A stretch of 64,000 nt of DNA from Microthyrium microscopicum. Its lineage: Eukaryota > Ascomycota > Dothideomycetes > Microthyriales > Microthyriaceae. Positions 23,284 to 35,378 of the stretch are shown piece after piece. Positions within the stretch are counted from its first letter, which is position 1. Each line of letters begins with the position of its first letter. Below the pieces are notes generated by a model. That model worked only from the letters and a program-made list of their open reading frames with translations, made no database searches and was not told the DNA's origin. The DNA lies in contig MU004231.1 of NCBI GenBank assembly GCA_010405405.1, positions 2,161,249 to 2,225,248 on the forward strand, in the 5' to 3' direction. The position numbers were made by a program, and so were the translations under genes.

Positions 23284-24382
23284 GCTAAGAGAAGCGGATG
23301 ATGCTCACTGTATCTTTCAAGCAGCACACAATGTGGGAAAGGGAAGTAATAGAAGAATGAGTAAGTGGGCTGAGTCTGGCAGTGCAATATTACAAAGATG
23401 TAAGATGAAGGATGACATACATCTGGAGCACAAGCTAGCTCAGATATAGGACAATTCGGCTTAACAAAGTGAATGTTCTAAAGTCACCGCGGACATCCTC
23501 AGAAGTTCAGCACACTTATGTCTTTCCAGGAGCTGCAAGGTTGTGCCTAGGTCAGAATCTTGTGTGATCTTTCACTTGATGAGACATCTGCAATTGAAAG
23601 CACTTCAGCCGGTTTTGGTAGGACAAGACCTGTTGCTACTTGCTTGATATGGAAAAAGCTTTCAGCTACCGGTAGAGACTAAAATCAACAGACAGTAGTG
23701 CTGCATATTTCTTATTTAGTCGACTATAGTAAGCTGAGAAGTTGAGACCATATCTGCCCAAACTAAGCACAAAAAAGCATATCTCTAAGGTGAGGTTTGG
23801 ACTCTGTAATGGAGGAGGACGGGAAGTCATGGGATGCATCAAGTCTCGACATACTTGTACATTAGAGATTCTTGTCAGTGTTGAAGCAGTATTTGATTAG
23901 GCTGTACCTTTCTCTAAGCACCTCACTGGCTGATGAGCTGGAACATCGGTCTTCAAAGGCTGTATTGCCTCGTATCGTCCATCAGCTTGATGATAGCTTG
24001 AAAAAGAGCAACATGAGAACTTCAGAGTGATATTCAACGATATCTGTCGGCGAGGCTGCGACTGCCAAACGACGAGAGAGGCAAAACTACGAGCGCCACA
24101 CTACTCCACAAGTCGGAATCTGGATCTGGCCCGCCCCTAGCTTCAACCTTAAACCCTTAGCTCAGTTTTGAAGGCCAATCAAGAAATTCAGCCTTGCCCT
24201 CTCCATGTTTATCTCAAATACCCGACTTCTAATTCGTCAACTTTCTGCTGCCTCGTGGGTTCGCGCTCGGCTCGCACACTTGTGAGCCCGAGCGGCCGAA
24301 TCGCCACCCGATTTTGGGTCCTCAAGGCTGCGACCAAAACACCATTATGGCCGCGCGGCTGTCACTTCGTACCGATTACTGA

Positions 24383-24418
24383 TTCTGCTGCCTTCCTGGC
24401 CCTTCTAGAATCTCTGAA
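24383..24418 (+). promoter_or_regulatory. Extended heat-shock element
   Basis: TTC triplets at 24383, 24393 and 24403 are spaced exactly 10 bp apart on the same face of the helix. The third belongs to a perfect TTCTAGAA (24403-24410), followed after five bases by GAA (24416-24418). This matches gap-type binding sites of the fungal heat-shock factor and lies about 230 bp before the Hsp20 start codon. Confidence 0.7.
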
Positions 24419-24493
24419 AGCGCATTTTGATTGGCAGGCGTTTGTCTTGGTAAGTTCACAGGCGGCAATTTAGCACTCGTCAGCACTTTTCGC

Positions 24494-24549
24494 AGGGGTG
24501 ATGTTTTTATATGGCTGCCTATTAGATTCCGAAGTGATTTGTATATAAA
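24494..24549 (+). promoter_or_regulatory. STRE and TATA box of the Hsp20 gene
   Basis: AGGGG at 24494-24498 is a stress-response element core (Msn2/4 type), and TATATAAA at 24542-24549 is a strong TATA box 84-91 bp before the ATG. Together with the upstream heat-shock element this is a classic inducible promoter. Confidence 0.7.
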
Positions 24550-24632
24550 CCCAATGCCATCCAATTTACCTCCTTCTTGACATCATCATCACCACCTCTC
24601 CCATCATACAATCAATCATACCATACATCACA

Positions 24633-25598
24633 ATGGCACCAAACATCCGATACATCAACCAATCCGCCCCATTCTGGGACTGGATCGCCACCTTTGAAGA
24701 CTCGGCCGCCGAGCACCCATTCTTCAACAATAACAACAATCAAAACCAATCTGGCCCCTCCGGCCCACCACCAGCAGCAGATGCCTCCCATCCACAAGGT
24801 CCACCACCTGCCGGCCCATGGGGCTGGGGCGGTCCCTGGGGCGGTCGCCGTGGCCACGGTCCACGCTGGCACCACCACATGAACGCCATGAACCTGCCAT
24901 TCCATGCAGGCCCACCTGGTCAACCAGGTGCTGAGGGCGAAGCATCTGGCTCTGAAGAAGCCGAGACAGTACGCGACGAGAAGCGCGCTGGCGAAACAGG
25001 CGATGAGAATCCCGCCGATCCACCAGAGGACACTCCCGAGCCACCACGAGGCGGCTGCCGTGGACGACGTGGACGACATGGAGAGCGCGGAGAGCGAAGA
25101 GGACACGGACGTGGATTCCATGGTCATGGAGGACATGGCGGACACGGACATCCGTATGCACGCGGAGGATGGGGTTTCCCAGGCGCACGTGGAGGCATGG
25201 GAATGCTCTCGGAGCTATTCGGCCCAAACCAGACGAATGACGGCGACTGGAAGCCTGAGGCGGATGTATTTGACACGGAAGCGGCTTATGTGGTGCATTT
25301 GAGTGTACCGGGCGTGCATAAGGAGGATGTGGGTGTTAGCTGGGATCCAGAGAAGAGCGAGTTGAGCGTTGCTGGTGTGGTACATCGACCGGGCGATGAG
25401 GCTTTCATCAAGACGTTGGCTTTGGATGAGCGACGGGTCGGTGCATTCGAGCGCAAGATCAGACTTGGAACGAGAGCGAGTCCCGCATCAGTCGATGTCG
25501 ATGGCATCACCGCCAAGTTGGAGAATGGTATCTTGTTCGTCGAGGTGCCCAAGCTGAACGGCGAATTCGTGGAGATCAAGAAGGTTGATATTGAATAG
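24633..25598 (+). CDS. Small heat-shock protein (Hsp20/alpha-crystallin) with a Gly/Arg/His-rich insert
   Basis: ATP-independent holdase chaperone that binds unfolding proteins in the cytosol. The 321-residue single-exon protein begins MAPNIRYINQSAPFWDW. Residues about 45-90 are Pro/Gly/Trp-rich (PWGWGGPWGGRRGHG), about 95-130 acidic, and about 135-195 form a low-complexity stretch of RG, HG and GG motifs. The alpha-crystallin domain spans about 207-321: DWKPEADVFDTEAAYVVHL, SVPGVHKEDVGV, ELSVAGVVHRPGDEAF, and LENGILFVEVPK. It ends with an I/V-x-I/V-like tail (VEIKKVDIE). Most fungal Hsp30 proteins are 180-240 residues, so this one is enlarged by the low-complexity insert. Heat-shock and stress elements precede it. 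It is tail-to-tail with the next gene, 178 bp apart. Confidence 0.93.
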   Translation: MAPNIRYINQSAPFWDWIATFEDSAAEHPFFNNNNNQNQSGPSGPPPAADASHPQGPPPAGPWGWGGPWGGRRGHGPRWHHHMNAMNLPFHAGPPGQPGAEGEASGSEEAETVRDEKRAGETGDENPADPPEDTPEPPRGGCRGRRGRHGERGERRGHGRGFHGHGGHGGHGHPYARGGWGFPGARGGMGMLSELFGPNQTNDGDWKPEADVFDTEAAYVVHLSVPGVHKEDVGVSWDPEKSELSVAGVVHRPGDEAFIKTLALDERRVGAFERKIRLGTRASPASVDVDGITAKLENGILFVEVPKLNGEFVEIKKVDIE

Positions 25599-25775
25599 AC
25601 CATAGGTCTTTGGGAACAGTCTTTCTTTTAGCTAGGGAATTTCGGAAATGGCGATTAGGCGTCGAATAATATAGGACAGGAAATCTGAAACTTTGCCATT
25701 GCAACTTTGTGCTTTTTGAACGTGATGTGATTTATCAGTAAATCCAGATTGGATCCTGAATATGGTTGTCGATTA

Positions 25776-28317
25776 CTAGTCCCACTCATCTCCCCATCCC
25801 TCGTCCTCCTCTTCTGCTTTCTTCGGTTCCTCTTTCTTCTTTGCCGGGGCCGCGACTGTTTTCTTTGGCACTGCAGTGCCAGTGGAGTTTGCCTTTGATA
25901 GATGTGGTTTTGCCGTTTTGGTTAAGCCTTTAGGCAGTGGCTTTTTGCTTGGAAGCTTAGATTTGGATTGTGCACTTAGCCAACCCTCGAAATCAGGCTC
26001 CCCTTTATCATCGTACGATGCAAAAGATGCTGGAGCCTTCTCAGTCGAAGCAGGTGCCCACGGATCCACGTCATTGTCCGCGTCACCACCATCTCCCCAT
26101 GCGTTTTCAGCGTCATCCCATCCATTGTCGAGATCATCATCTGGTTCAGATGCCTTCTCAGGAGCTGCACTGATCGCAAAGGGGTTGGGTTTGCTCGATT
26201 TCATTACTGCTGGCCCGGATTGAAGACTCTTGAGCGAGGTCGTTGACGGTGGTGGACGTTGTGCGTTGCTAAGTGGAGGTACAGAACTAGGCCGATCGTC
26301 CGTTGCGCCATTGGGAGCATCTTGCATTTGCCCGCTGACAGAAGCGATCTTGTTGGTGAATGATGAAATGGCCCATCCAGTCCATCCGGCTCCTTCGGCT
26401 TGAGCAGCGCCCATGCGAGGTTGGTTTGCTTGGGTGTTTGCTGCTGCTCCTGGTGGAGGTGAAATGGTATCGGGTAAAGTTTGAGCATATTTGCGCACTC
26501 TATGCATGAAGATTTCCATGGTTTTACTGGTTTGATCCCTGATCATCTTTTCTTTATCTATGAGTGATGGACACAAGCCGGGTAATATCTTGGTGGCGCA
26601 TTCCTCGTCAGAATAGACATCGGCTGTAGCAGCTAGTGCCATTAGAGCGGCATTTCTGGCATGCACAAATGGGTCTCGTAAGGCTCTTGCAAATGCTGCA
26701 GTGAGGACCTTAGTTCTCGAGCCGGAGCCAAGGTTTCGAGCAATTTTTCCAAGGCAGATGGTGGTGTTCGTTCGGATTCCAGCTTGCTCGTCATTGGCGG
26801 TCTTTGCCAGATGTCGTAAAAGCTCGCCATTTATGATCCTATCAGTCAGTTTGGGTACAACAACTAGCACGGCTTTGACCGTTTGTTCTCGTACAAGAGG
26901 AGCAATATCTGTGAATCCGGCGACCATCTGAGGCCATATGCTATTGCTGACCAGTTTTTGAGGTAAATGGTCAATCATCTGTGGCAAATTGTCGAGAAGA
27001 CAAACTCGTAGGGCTCGATCAGGACTTGCAAATAGCCGGACGATGACTGGATTAAGTCGTTGCTCATATTCTTCTTCTGATAATTTTGAGCTGATCTTCA
27101 TGATCACGGAGAAAACCCTTGGGCCGCCACCACCAAATTCAACGGATTTGACCAGCTCCGGTAAAACTTTGACTTTGAAGAAATCTTCAGGGAAATCCTC
27201 CGAAACTCCCTCCAGTTGTTCAAGAAGCTCGTCCCTCTCGGTTTCGTCTTTGACACCCAGATTTTCAATACCATCGGTCAATCGTATAAGAGGCGTCTCG
27301 AAGAAGCCTCCACTCCTCATGCCTTGGTCCAGGAATGCACCAACTGATAATCGGACCTTTGGGTTCGCACTGATGAGTCGCTTGTAACTCGGCTGCATAC
27401 TGACAGGTACCAGTTTCGGTTGAGTGAGTTGATCGGTTCCCATGTAACTGCTATTGAATACCTCATACATCAAAATTCCGAATAGATAAGCGTCAATGGC
27501 GTGTACAGGTCCACTTTTGATTGATCCCCAGCCTGCCTTGCCGATTTCTGGAGGCGAATAGCGCCCCGAGTCAGGAGTAAGGCTGCCATAGTTCTGAACA
27601 GAAGTCAGTAAATCCCTGGCTGGCTCATGTAAAGCTCTTACATATATTATAGCGTCTTCCTCTTTCATGGAGCTAAGAACCTCGAATCCGCCGAGTTTCC
27701 ATTCGCCGCTCTCCGTGGTGAACACCGTGGATGTTCTGATATAGCCATGAACAGAGGTCGCCTCATTGTTGATAAAGCCAACAGTTTTCTAATCCACAAT
27801 CAGCATAGCCAATAGAGCTCTCCTTCGCTAGAGGACTCACTGCAACGCTATGTAATCCCCATTTTATAGTTTCTTGTGACAAGCTCTTTCTCTTTGCATG
27901 CCATGAAAGTGGCGTAACGCGCTCGGTCGCAACGTATATATAAGTTTCCGTCTACCATGAGTTTCAGCAAACAATTCTTCGCCCAGTATTATATATCGTC
28001 CGCGCTGACCTCTACTGTGTCCAGGACTCGTATCACTCCTGGATGTCTTAATGTTCGAAGTTTGCGAACCGCATTGCGCGCCAGGGGTAGTCGGGATTTG
28101 TTGGCAGTCACGTCGAAGGCGAAGACGCTGCACTTGGAGCCGTCTTCCTGGCATGTTGTTAGTCAACTCTCATTAGCTGTAGGGTGCGACAAACCCTCTT
28201 GGTGCTATTATGCAGTGTCCAGATTGACGCATCCGTGTCTATCCTATCGTCGAAGGAGTAAGGAAATGCTGGACCTTTGGAAATGGCCGAGGCCACTGCA
28301 GACTTCAAAAAATCCAT
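25776..28317 (-). CDS. SCYL1/Cex1-like HEAT-repeat pseudokinase
   Basis: Five exons on the minus strand fit: 28317-28195, 28147-28010, 27951-27841, 27788-27642 and 27593-25776, giving 778 residues. It starts MDFLKSAVASAISKGPAFPY, the family's usual start. The kinase-like part (about 1-290) includes YIYVATERVTPLSWHAKRKS and SGRYSPPEIGK but lacks a normal HRD/DFG pair. HEAT repeats fill about 320-560 (PQMVAGFTDIAPLVREQTVK; RNAALMALAATADVYSDEE). The tail is Pro/Ser-rich and acidic, with Trp-Asp motifs (DNGWDDAENAWGD) and ends EGWGDEWD. Yeast Cex1 takes part in tRNA export and Golgi traffic; animal SCYL1 acts in COPI traffic. The 48-bp intron at 27641-27594 is a multiple of three and would be read through unnoticed if unspliced. 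Confidence 0.92.
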
Positions 28318-29305
28318 GTTCAGCCCACACGCAGCCTGGAACCAGCGAGCGAAATTATAGACAGGAAATTACTTGCGAGAAGTTCTATCATGGTGTCGGT
28401 TGGGTTCGCAAGCCACATATTCTTCATCGGGGTTGTTGATAAGATTAGATCCGTCTGGGTCTCAAATTAGCGCTTCACAAGCGCGTAAGACGCGAGACCT
28501 TGACTTGAGTTCTGAGTTCTCATCTTCATCTCCTGAGGCTTATTATTATTCTGCTCAACCTCTTGGTCTTCACTCATCAAACTTGCCCGGGGCATATATC
28601 CTCCAGCTGCCTTGTATACAAATCAATTTCAAATTGACGACAACAAGTAAGTCACTATTCCCCTATTGACAAAATAATGTTGCCGAAGATTAGATATTGG
28701 TAAAAGGGCTGATGGATCCTCCTGTTATTGCTACTTCAAGCACGAAAGTGGGGACGGAACCAGCTGCTGAATCAACTACTATATGAGGCTATTCAAACCT
28801 ATTCCAAATTCAAGCGCCTGTTCTCACTCGGATACTGACTATCCATAGGACAAGATTCATGGGTCTTTCTGGAACGCGTAGTCAAAGTTTTGAAACTTCT
28901 GTATTCTCTTTTTTCCTAGCCAGTACATACAAATAACCTAGTTCATTGAACTCGGGTAAATTCAGAAATATACACCTTGAAACAATGAAGCAATGTGGCC
29001 AAAAATTTAAGGTGTATTAATACTTGGCGCATAAGCGCGCGCCTATCGCGAACGAACTATGCCCAAGCTCCTTTATGATTTTGGTAACCTCGAACCAAGC
29101 TCCTGATATAACTCGCACAACTCACTCAGAGAGTCGTCGCCTACCTCACTCTTTTTCGCTCTCACCCCTCAGAAGCTTCTTTGACAACCCGATCCCTTCA
29201 AACCTTTGCGCCAATTTGCGACACTCATTCTTCACATCCCTGTTAACTTCGACGTCGCGTCTCTATCATCAACATCCCTTTTTTCGCGATTCGGACCTCG
29301 AAATC
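28318..29305. other. Divergent promoter region between the SCYL1-like gene and PAB2
   Basis: Just under 1 kb holding both 5' regions. The last 150 bases before PAB2 are CT-rich. No gene seen. Confidence 0.5.
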
Positions 29306-30300
29306 ATGGCGGAACCAGACGTGCATAAAGAAGATGAGCAGCTCGACATCGCTGGAGATGACGAAGTTCAAGATGAAGTATGTTGACATGGGCCCTGAAG
29401 CTTGCGCTCAATCTTCAGCTTTTCAGCCTTGCGACGAGCAAACGCGCTAACACCCCACAGGAAGAGATTCAAGCAATGAAGCAGCGTGTCAAGGAGATGG
29501 AAGATGAAGCTGCCAAACTTCGCGAAATGCAAGCCTCCCTCGATAAGACCGACCAAGAGCTCCGCGAATCGAAAGAAGATATAGATGGCCGCAGCGTATT
29601 CGTCGGAAACGTTGACTACGCTGCTACCCCAGAAGAGATACAGAACCACTTTCGCAGCTGTGGATCGATCAATCGAGTGACCATATTACTCGATAAATAC
29701 ACTGGTCAACCAAAAGGGTTAGTTTAAAAGCTGGAGATCTCTTGTTGCCAACCCTCATTTTCCGATCCCATGCGACTTGGCGAAGAGCTTTAGCGACGTC
29801 AAGTTCGTTCCGCTAGCAGGCGGTTTCGTCATTTCCACAACTCACTTGAAAGATTAATCGCTACCTGGCAAGAGTGTGACAGAAAGATTGAATATGACGC
29901 TAATGAGCGCACGCAGGTATGCGTATGTGGAGTTCTCAGAGCCCAGCTTGATTAATAATGCGCTGGTCCTGAATGACAGTGTCTTCCATAGCCGAAACCT
30001 CAAGGTAATACCCAGCTTTCTGCTCGGACTGGACGGATATTGATCTATTATAGGTTGTTCCAAAACGTACCAATCTTCCCGGTATGGCTCGAGGACGTGG
30101 TGGACGAGGTGGTCCATTCCGTGGTGGTGGGCGTGGAGGAGGATACCGTGGCGGCTTTGGTGGAGGTGGAGGTGCTCCATATCCTCCACGTGGCGGAGGG
30201 TAAGTTCAACATCAATCGAAGTCAACCGGAAATACGTGTCTAACACTTGAATAGGTACCGTGGTGGCTATCGTGGACGAGGGCGATACGCACCTTATTAG
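29306..30300 (+). CDS. pab2: Nuclear poly(A)-binding protein, PABPN1/Pab2 type
   Basis: Binds growing poly(A) tails in the nucleus and links polyadenylation to RNA surveillance. Five exons fit: 29306-29377, 29461-29717, 29917-30004, 30054-30199 and 30255-30300, giving 202 residues. Order of parts: acidic start ([18 protein letters not shown]), a coiled coil ([20 protein letters not shown]), one RRM with RNP2 VFVGNV and RNP1 GYAYVEF (split by a 199-bp intron), and an RGG tail ([19 protein letters not shown]) ending GRGRYAPY. This architecture and length match S. pombe Pab2. The RGG tail is a likely arginine-methylation target, from family knowledge. Confidence 0.94.
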
Positions 30301-33300
30301 AGCAATTGACCGCGCTCTTCGATTGGATGCTTCAACTTCTCACGAAGAACGAATCATTCATTTCCTTTCTAGCATGTTGTTTGGTAATACCGGGCACTGA
30401 ATGTTACTTCCTGATCTTGTAGGATATTGCCCAATCGTTATGGATTTCAGGGTTGGTAACACACGTCTTTCTATCCCAACGGAGAGCTTCAACCCATCGA
30501 AAGATAAATATCAAGGTTTGAAACCGCCGAACGATCTCGGTTTTCTTCAAATCTTTTGTACTGGCCGCTTGAATTTCTCATGGAAGCTTGAGAGTTAACT
30601 GCTATAACAGCATAGGCAGAGGTGATACTATTTATATGGCTTCAAGCACAATTACCTTACAAGCAGCAACTTCCTGGTGACTTCCAAGGAGAACGCGGAA
30701 AAGCTCAAAGAAGATGGTACATGCGACTCAAAACCATTGCTTTTTGCCAATCACACTGCCTTGACTGCCTTTCGAGGCATTCCTGAGATTCCTGAGATTC
30801 CTGAACGACATGTGCCCAATCCGGCCTCCAAGACCGTTAGGTAGTCTACTCTTGGAACCTATACACGATCCGGCAATGTCGTCTAACTGTCCAATAGCTC
30901 ACGACCAGTATGTCTCTACCATATCGTGAAGTTTTTGCTGAAAAGAAATCATGACAACTCGGACGAAGCCGAGTTCGTGGCTGGCGGCGCAACCACCTCC
31001 CCGCGATAATATTGAGCACCAGCTACTGGCAAGATCGGGTTATGAGAAAACTGGATTCCTCGATCTAGACCTTTTGTAAAGACATCAGTCAGGCTGAAGT
31101 CAGTAGCAGTGACTTTCTCTGCCCCATTTCCAGTCGCCTAGCCCCTTACTGCCCGTAGACAGCCCACCACCATTCGATTGCCTGACGACCTCGTATCATT
31201 TTTCGTGGCTGAATAGTCGCTTCGACATTCGATAATCGTCATCTATCTAAGCACGAGTTTAAAAAAAGAAACACCATACTAAACAACATGAGACATAGCA
31301 CACGACTACTCCAAATTAAGTCGAGGATTTCTACCACAGCGACGTACCAAAATGGCATCGGTTCCTGTCAGCTCACGCAATCGAGTCACAAAAGCAAGCA
31401 TACAATGTCTCTGCTCTAAAGATCCGCCGCACAACCGCAGCTGACTCCATAGGGCTGAAGAAATATTCTCGCAAAATAATCTGCCCACACCACCATGCGC
31501 GGAGCAACGAGGAACCGCGCATAAACATCTGACCAGGACATCTGTTGTACCACCATGTTGTCTCAGCTTGCGCGCCCAGCCATCACGCCCCCAGGTTTTG
31601 CGCAGGAACACAGCAGGTTGGAAGCATTGTGTATGCAGCATTCTTTTAAAGTGCTTTAAGTCCGCCTTAGAAATGGGTAGGTATAAGCGGTGACTATAAG
31701 CGGCGAGAGACTTGGGATATTAGGTACCCAGATAGGCAGATATCACGACACCATGCTGGTACCGTGTTGTTTCAGGCACGATTGCGGTGTTGCTGATAGC
31801 CGTCATGTACCTCATGTAAGGAGGTGGCACATAAAAGTGACGTGAGAAAATAATCCAAATCAGGTGGACCGCATCTGATTACTTTCTTCGGCGGCGCCGT
31901 GGCATGGTCAATGCTGTTGACTGATCTGAGATTGGAAAACGTGGTTGGATCGAAAATCCTGTCCACGTTGTTTCTTTTCCCCATATCGGAGTGGTAATGC
32001 CATAAGTTATAACCGATATGGCACTTGTAGAATTGCCAGGTTGATCCACTACTGATATCGACAATTCGCTTTTTCTTCTGGCGGCGATGCGCAGGGCACA
32101 GGTACGGATATTTTGAGCCGCTTTGGACAGTAAATGAAAAAGTGGGTCCACTTGAGATCCATCTCTGCGCAAAGTCGTCTTCCGATCGTGAGCTAATATC
32201 AGTCGGAGGAGTCGGATGAGAGTCGGTTAGCAAGCAAAGAGGCTGCTGAGGCACACCTCTCAGATTGTGCATGAACTGCTATCGGCCAGTTATGTCGTGA
32301 GAAACGCTCTAGAAGGCATTGCTTACACACCATAAGCTTCGTATAATGGATGATAAAGGTATCATCAAGAAAGACGCGAAACCCGGATTTCACCTACAGG
32401 GGGGTTGCGTACCTGCGCAGCACAATCTTGGAGTGATGCATGCAACCAATGGCGCAACGAACCATGCGACTTGCTCGTATCTTATGCTAGTTGGTGGACC
32501 CTTTCATCGTCTCCAGTTCTCAGCGGATTCCGGAAGGAACTCATGATTATGGACCCATATCTTGGTTGAAAGGGTGGTCGTAGATACGGTACTAGTAAGC
32601 TTGGAAGGATCTAATATCTCGCTTGTTTCGAAACTTGGAGTAGTAGTGCAAGCTCCACATTGATAATGACATCTGGTTGACCAAAGACGGCCCATTGCGT
32701 GCCGGGAACTAGGCAAGCTCCTTGATACCACGACGGTCGTCGGCAGACGGGAATTACCATACGCTTGTCACCATATGCACATGCTCTCCACCAGAGCCGT
32801 GGTTATCTTGCTCAACGTCACTTTGAAAGTTGATAAAAATGTTGCACGTATCTCGCCCTTTTTCGCCACATCGTGAACCAGGCACAGAAAATGAACCCTT
32901 TGCCACGCCGTTGCGTTTGTGCTTTTCTGGTAAGGCAGATTCTGATCCCGCAAAATTGACTGGTAGTAGGCATGATTAGGTGTGGTTAATGTTCAAAGTG
33001 TAGAGTTCGAGCTAGATCCATTGCAGGCTAGACAAAAAATCATCGGGATGCGATAAGTGTAAGAGGGTGTGGAGAAGAAAATCACGATTGGTTAAGAATG
33101 TGTTGTCCTGCCTGTTCCGGGTGGTCTGCGTTTTGGTGCGCAGCTGACAACGCCCCTCCCAATTGGCAAAGTGGTTTGCATGATGCAACTCACGCAGAAT
33201 TGTTGATTTGCGGGGTGGGGCTATTCTGACAAGGCATGGATTGTGGAAGGTACGAGAAAAGTTATTCGCTGTTGATTGTAGGAAACAGGACATTTGTTGC

Positions 33301-34365
33301 GTCGTGATTTGATAATTGGAGGTAGAAGGGTTCATGTTGTGCAGAACATGGGGTCTTGTTGGTGAGGATCAAAATGCGGAGGCAGTATGTAGATCACGAT
33401 CCCTCGTGGACCTGGTTTTGGGCCTGTTGCTGTGCGTAATGTGAGACCTTTACGAAGAGGTTGCGAATGATGGGACATGGCACTGGTTTGGCTTGAGTTC
33501 ATGGGTCAGCTGGATCAGAACGCCACGATGTGATAGATAGGAATTTGCGGCGTTGATAGTCGCAATACATTGGTGAGATTCAATGAGGGTATTAAATAGT
33601 TTTGAAATTGTATTTGAGCAGTACTCTCGTGGAAGACCGCAAATAATAAAATGAGTAATATGCTTATTACAAAGTAGAGTACTGTATTAGCTTGTGGTTG
33701 AGTTGCGCCCTGCGAGGTTGGGATTGACCAGCCAAAAACGTGAGACATGACGATGTTCGATCAACTAACTGCTTTCGATTCGCTCAGTGATAGTTTGGCC
33801 TGTATGCATAACGAGTGAAGATCTATCCAAAGTAGTCGTAGCTAGAGGCTAAAATTGACAGGATGATGAAGGGTTTACCTAACAGCAAAGCTGTAGAGCC
33901 AGGTCAACACTCATAGATTGGACAAATGCTGGTCACATTTTGATAGAAAATTTTCAAAGCCAATAGTGATGAGAGATGATGTTGATATTTTCTGAAACAC
34001 CTGCTTCTCTAAGAGCAGATTTCATGCTAATCTTATGCTACCGCCACCCGCTAGATATTCCATTTTTGGAAGGACGAATGCTAATCCTTCATGTCGAATT
34101 CAAACTCCAAAGCCCAAGCCGCACATCCGTGTGCTTAAGGGGCCATGCAAAACAGAAAAGTGTAGTATGCAAACGTAGTTGCTGGTCGCTCGTGGATCCC
34201 CTAAAATGACACATAGAACTGAGAGGTAATGGCTATGCTGTACATGAGAAAAGACGGAAAAAATGGGGTATCAAGCCTGAATGTAGAGCGAGTCAAAGAG
34301 GAGAATACAGGATAAACAGATACAACAGGATATAGAACATGGAGGCTTGATGGTTGTCATGCGGT
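30301..34365. other. Gene-poor stretch
   Basis: Four kilobases with no gene I can support apart from a weak candidate at 33515-33748. There is a 9-bp near-tandem repeat (cctgagatt) at about 30781-30805 and a perfect 7-bp-stem hairpin at 30956-30975 (AACTCGG, loop ACGAAG, CCGAGTT). The longest open frame, 166 codons on the minus strand at 31772-32272, is not protein-like. Confidence 0.5.
33515..33748 (-). CDS. Weak candidate small membrane protein
   Basis: A 77-codon minus-strand ORF beginning MSHVFGWSIPTSQG and containing one clear hydrophobic helix (VLYFVISILLILLFAVF, about residues 24-40). No family recognised, the Kozak context is ordinary, and the C-terminal half looks random, so this may be chance or only the first exon of something. 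Confidence 0.2.
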   Translation of the reverse strand: MSHVFGWSIPTSQGATQPQANTVLYFVISILLILLFAVFHESTAQIQFQNYLIPSLNLTNVLRLSTPQIPIYHIVAF

Positions 34366-34914
34366 TCAGCCTAGAGTGGTTCGTCTCTTCCAGTCTCGCG
34401 AATGGTCGAACGAGTTCGAATAGTTCTGTAGTTGCGAGAGAGCATGATCTGATAGACCACCAGACGTGCTGGAGCTAGAGATGGAAGAGAGAGATGATCG
34501 TGACGTCGAAGGGTTCAGGCTTCGTCGCTGAGAGTAGTCGGTGGTTGCTCGATATAAAGGAGCAGGGCGATGCGAGGAATTGTGTTGTGTAGCAGAATGG
34601 CTGTGGTGGTGTAGCGTTGCACCAGCTCGAGGGCTTAATGGCGGGGATTCTATCCTGGATGACGAGCCATGTCGGTACGCGGCAAAGTTGAATGCCGGCG
34701 GAAGGTGAAATTGCTTGCTGCTCTTTGATACTGAAAAGGATAATGTTGACGAGTTTGATGATGCCGAGTATCCATAGCCTGGTGATACTGGAGCTGAGAA
34801 TGCCGACTTTTCCAGATCTGCTAACCGGCAAGCTTGGGAGCAGTAGTGTGGTTCGGGAGTTTGTTTGTCACAGTTGAGACAATAGTTTGGAGACCATTCC
34901 ATTTCGGTAGACAT
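34366..34914 (-). CDS. ecl1: Ecl1-family zinc-binding lifespan regulator
   Basis: A 182-residue single-exon protein. The N-terminus has NYCLNCDKQTPEPHYCSQAC, the C-x2-C...C-x3-C pattern of the ECL1/2/3 family, followed by RLADLEK. The rest is Ser-rich, with Ser/Pro clusters (SAPVSPGYGYS, ESPPLSPRAG) and a Ser run near residue 150. In S. pombe, Ecl1-type proteins extend chronological lifespan and respond to nutrient and stress signals; in most filamentous fungi the function is only inferred. The start is the first ATG after a TATA element. It stands isolated in a gene-poor tract. Confidence 0.85.
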   Translation of the reverse strand: MSTEMEWSPNYCLNCDKQTPEPHYCSQACRLADLEKSAFSAPVSPGYGYSASSNSSTLSFSVSKSSKQFHLPPAFNFAAYRHGSSSRIESPPLSPRAGATLHHHSHSATQHNSSHRPAPLYRATTDYSQRRSLNPSTSRSSLSSISSSSTSGGLSDHALSQLQNYSNSFDHSRDWKRRTTLG

Positions 34915-34992
34915 TGTGATGGTGATGAAGTTTTAAGCTGGTGTAAGAGGGATTGAAGAATCCAAGTTGGGTGGTGGACGAGAAAGCCCAAG

Positions 34993-35002
34993 TTTATATA
35001 AA
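34993..35002 (-). promoter_or_regulatory. TATA element of the Ecl1-family gene
   Basis: TTTATATAAA, palindromic, 79 bp before the minus-strand start codon. Confidence 0.6.
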
Positions 35003-35378
35003 GAGAGTTGGCTGATTGGGCTGGTGGAGTAGTAGCAGGCTGAATAGGCAGATGAGCCGTAAAGGTTACAGAGACTTGTTGTGTTTCAAGGAAGGAGGTA
35101 ACATGTAGTCAGCAGTAGAAGTATTATCGACTCCAAGTCTCGTGGTGCTATGCACTGGTGGGTGATATTGTGGCAGTGGAATTGGGGGAAAGATGGGTCT
35201 AGTGATGGGGGCAAGACGAGGTTTTTGTAGGTGAGATTGGCGTGGAGAGCAATGACAGGCCAAGTGGCATGGATGATTACATGGACCAGGACTTGAGCAC
35301 GCCAACGTATTTGAGCAAGCGTCCAGCGTTCTGAGAGGCTGCAGCCGCGTATGCAGGACAAGCGTAGTAGACAATGGG
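35003..35378 (-). other. Upstream region of the Ecl1-family gene
   Basis: No gene seen up to the left edge of the MITE. Open frames on the minus strand across 35066-35404 are low in protein-like content. Confidence 0.45.

Larger units (their letters stand above)
23284..24632 (+). other. Divergent intergenic region, promoter of the small heat-shock gene at the right
   Basis: No gene seen in 1.35 kb. The right third holds stress-type promoter elements listed separately. The left part is unremarkable. Confidence 0.5.

Noticed and set aside
24612-25227. Two overlapping minus-strand frames opposite the Hsp20 gene
   Set aside because: They exist because the RG/HG-rich insert is GC-rich and poor in stops on both strands; content is antisense low complexity.
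31772-32272. 166-codon minus-strand open frame
   Set aside because: No domain, no low-bias codon pattern, overlapping frames of similar length, and no promoter or splice signals; best explained as chance.
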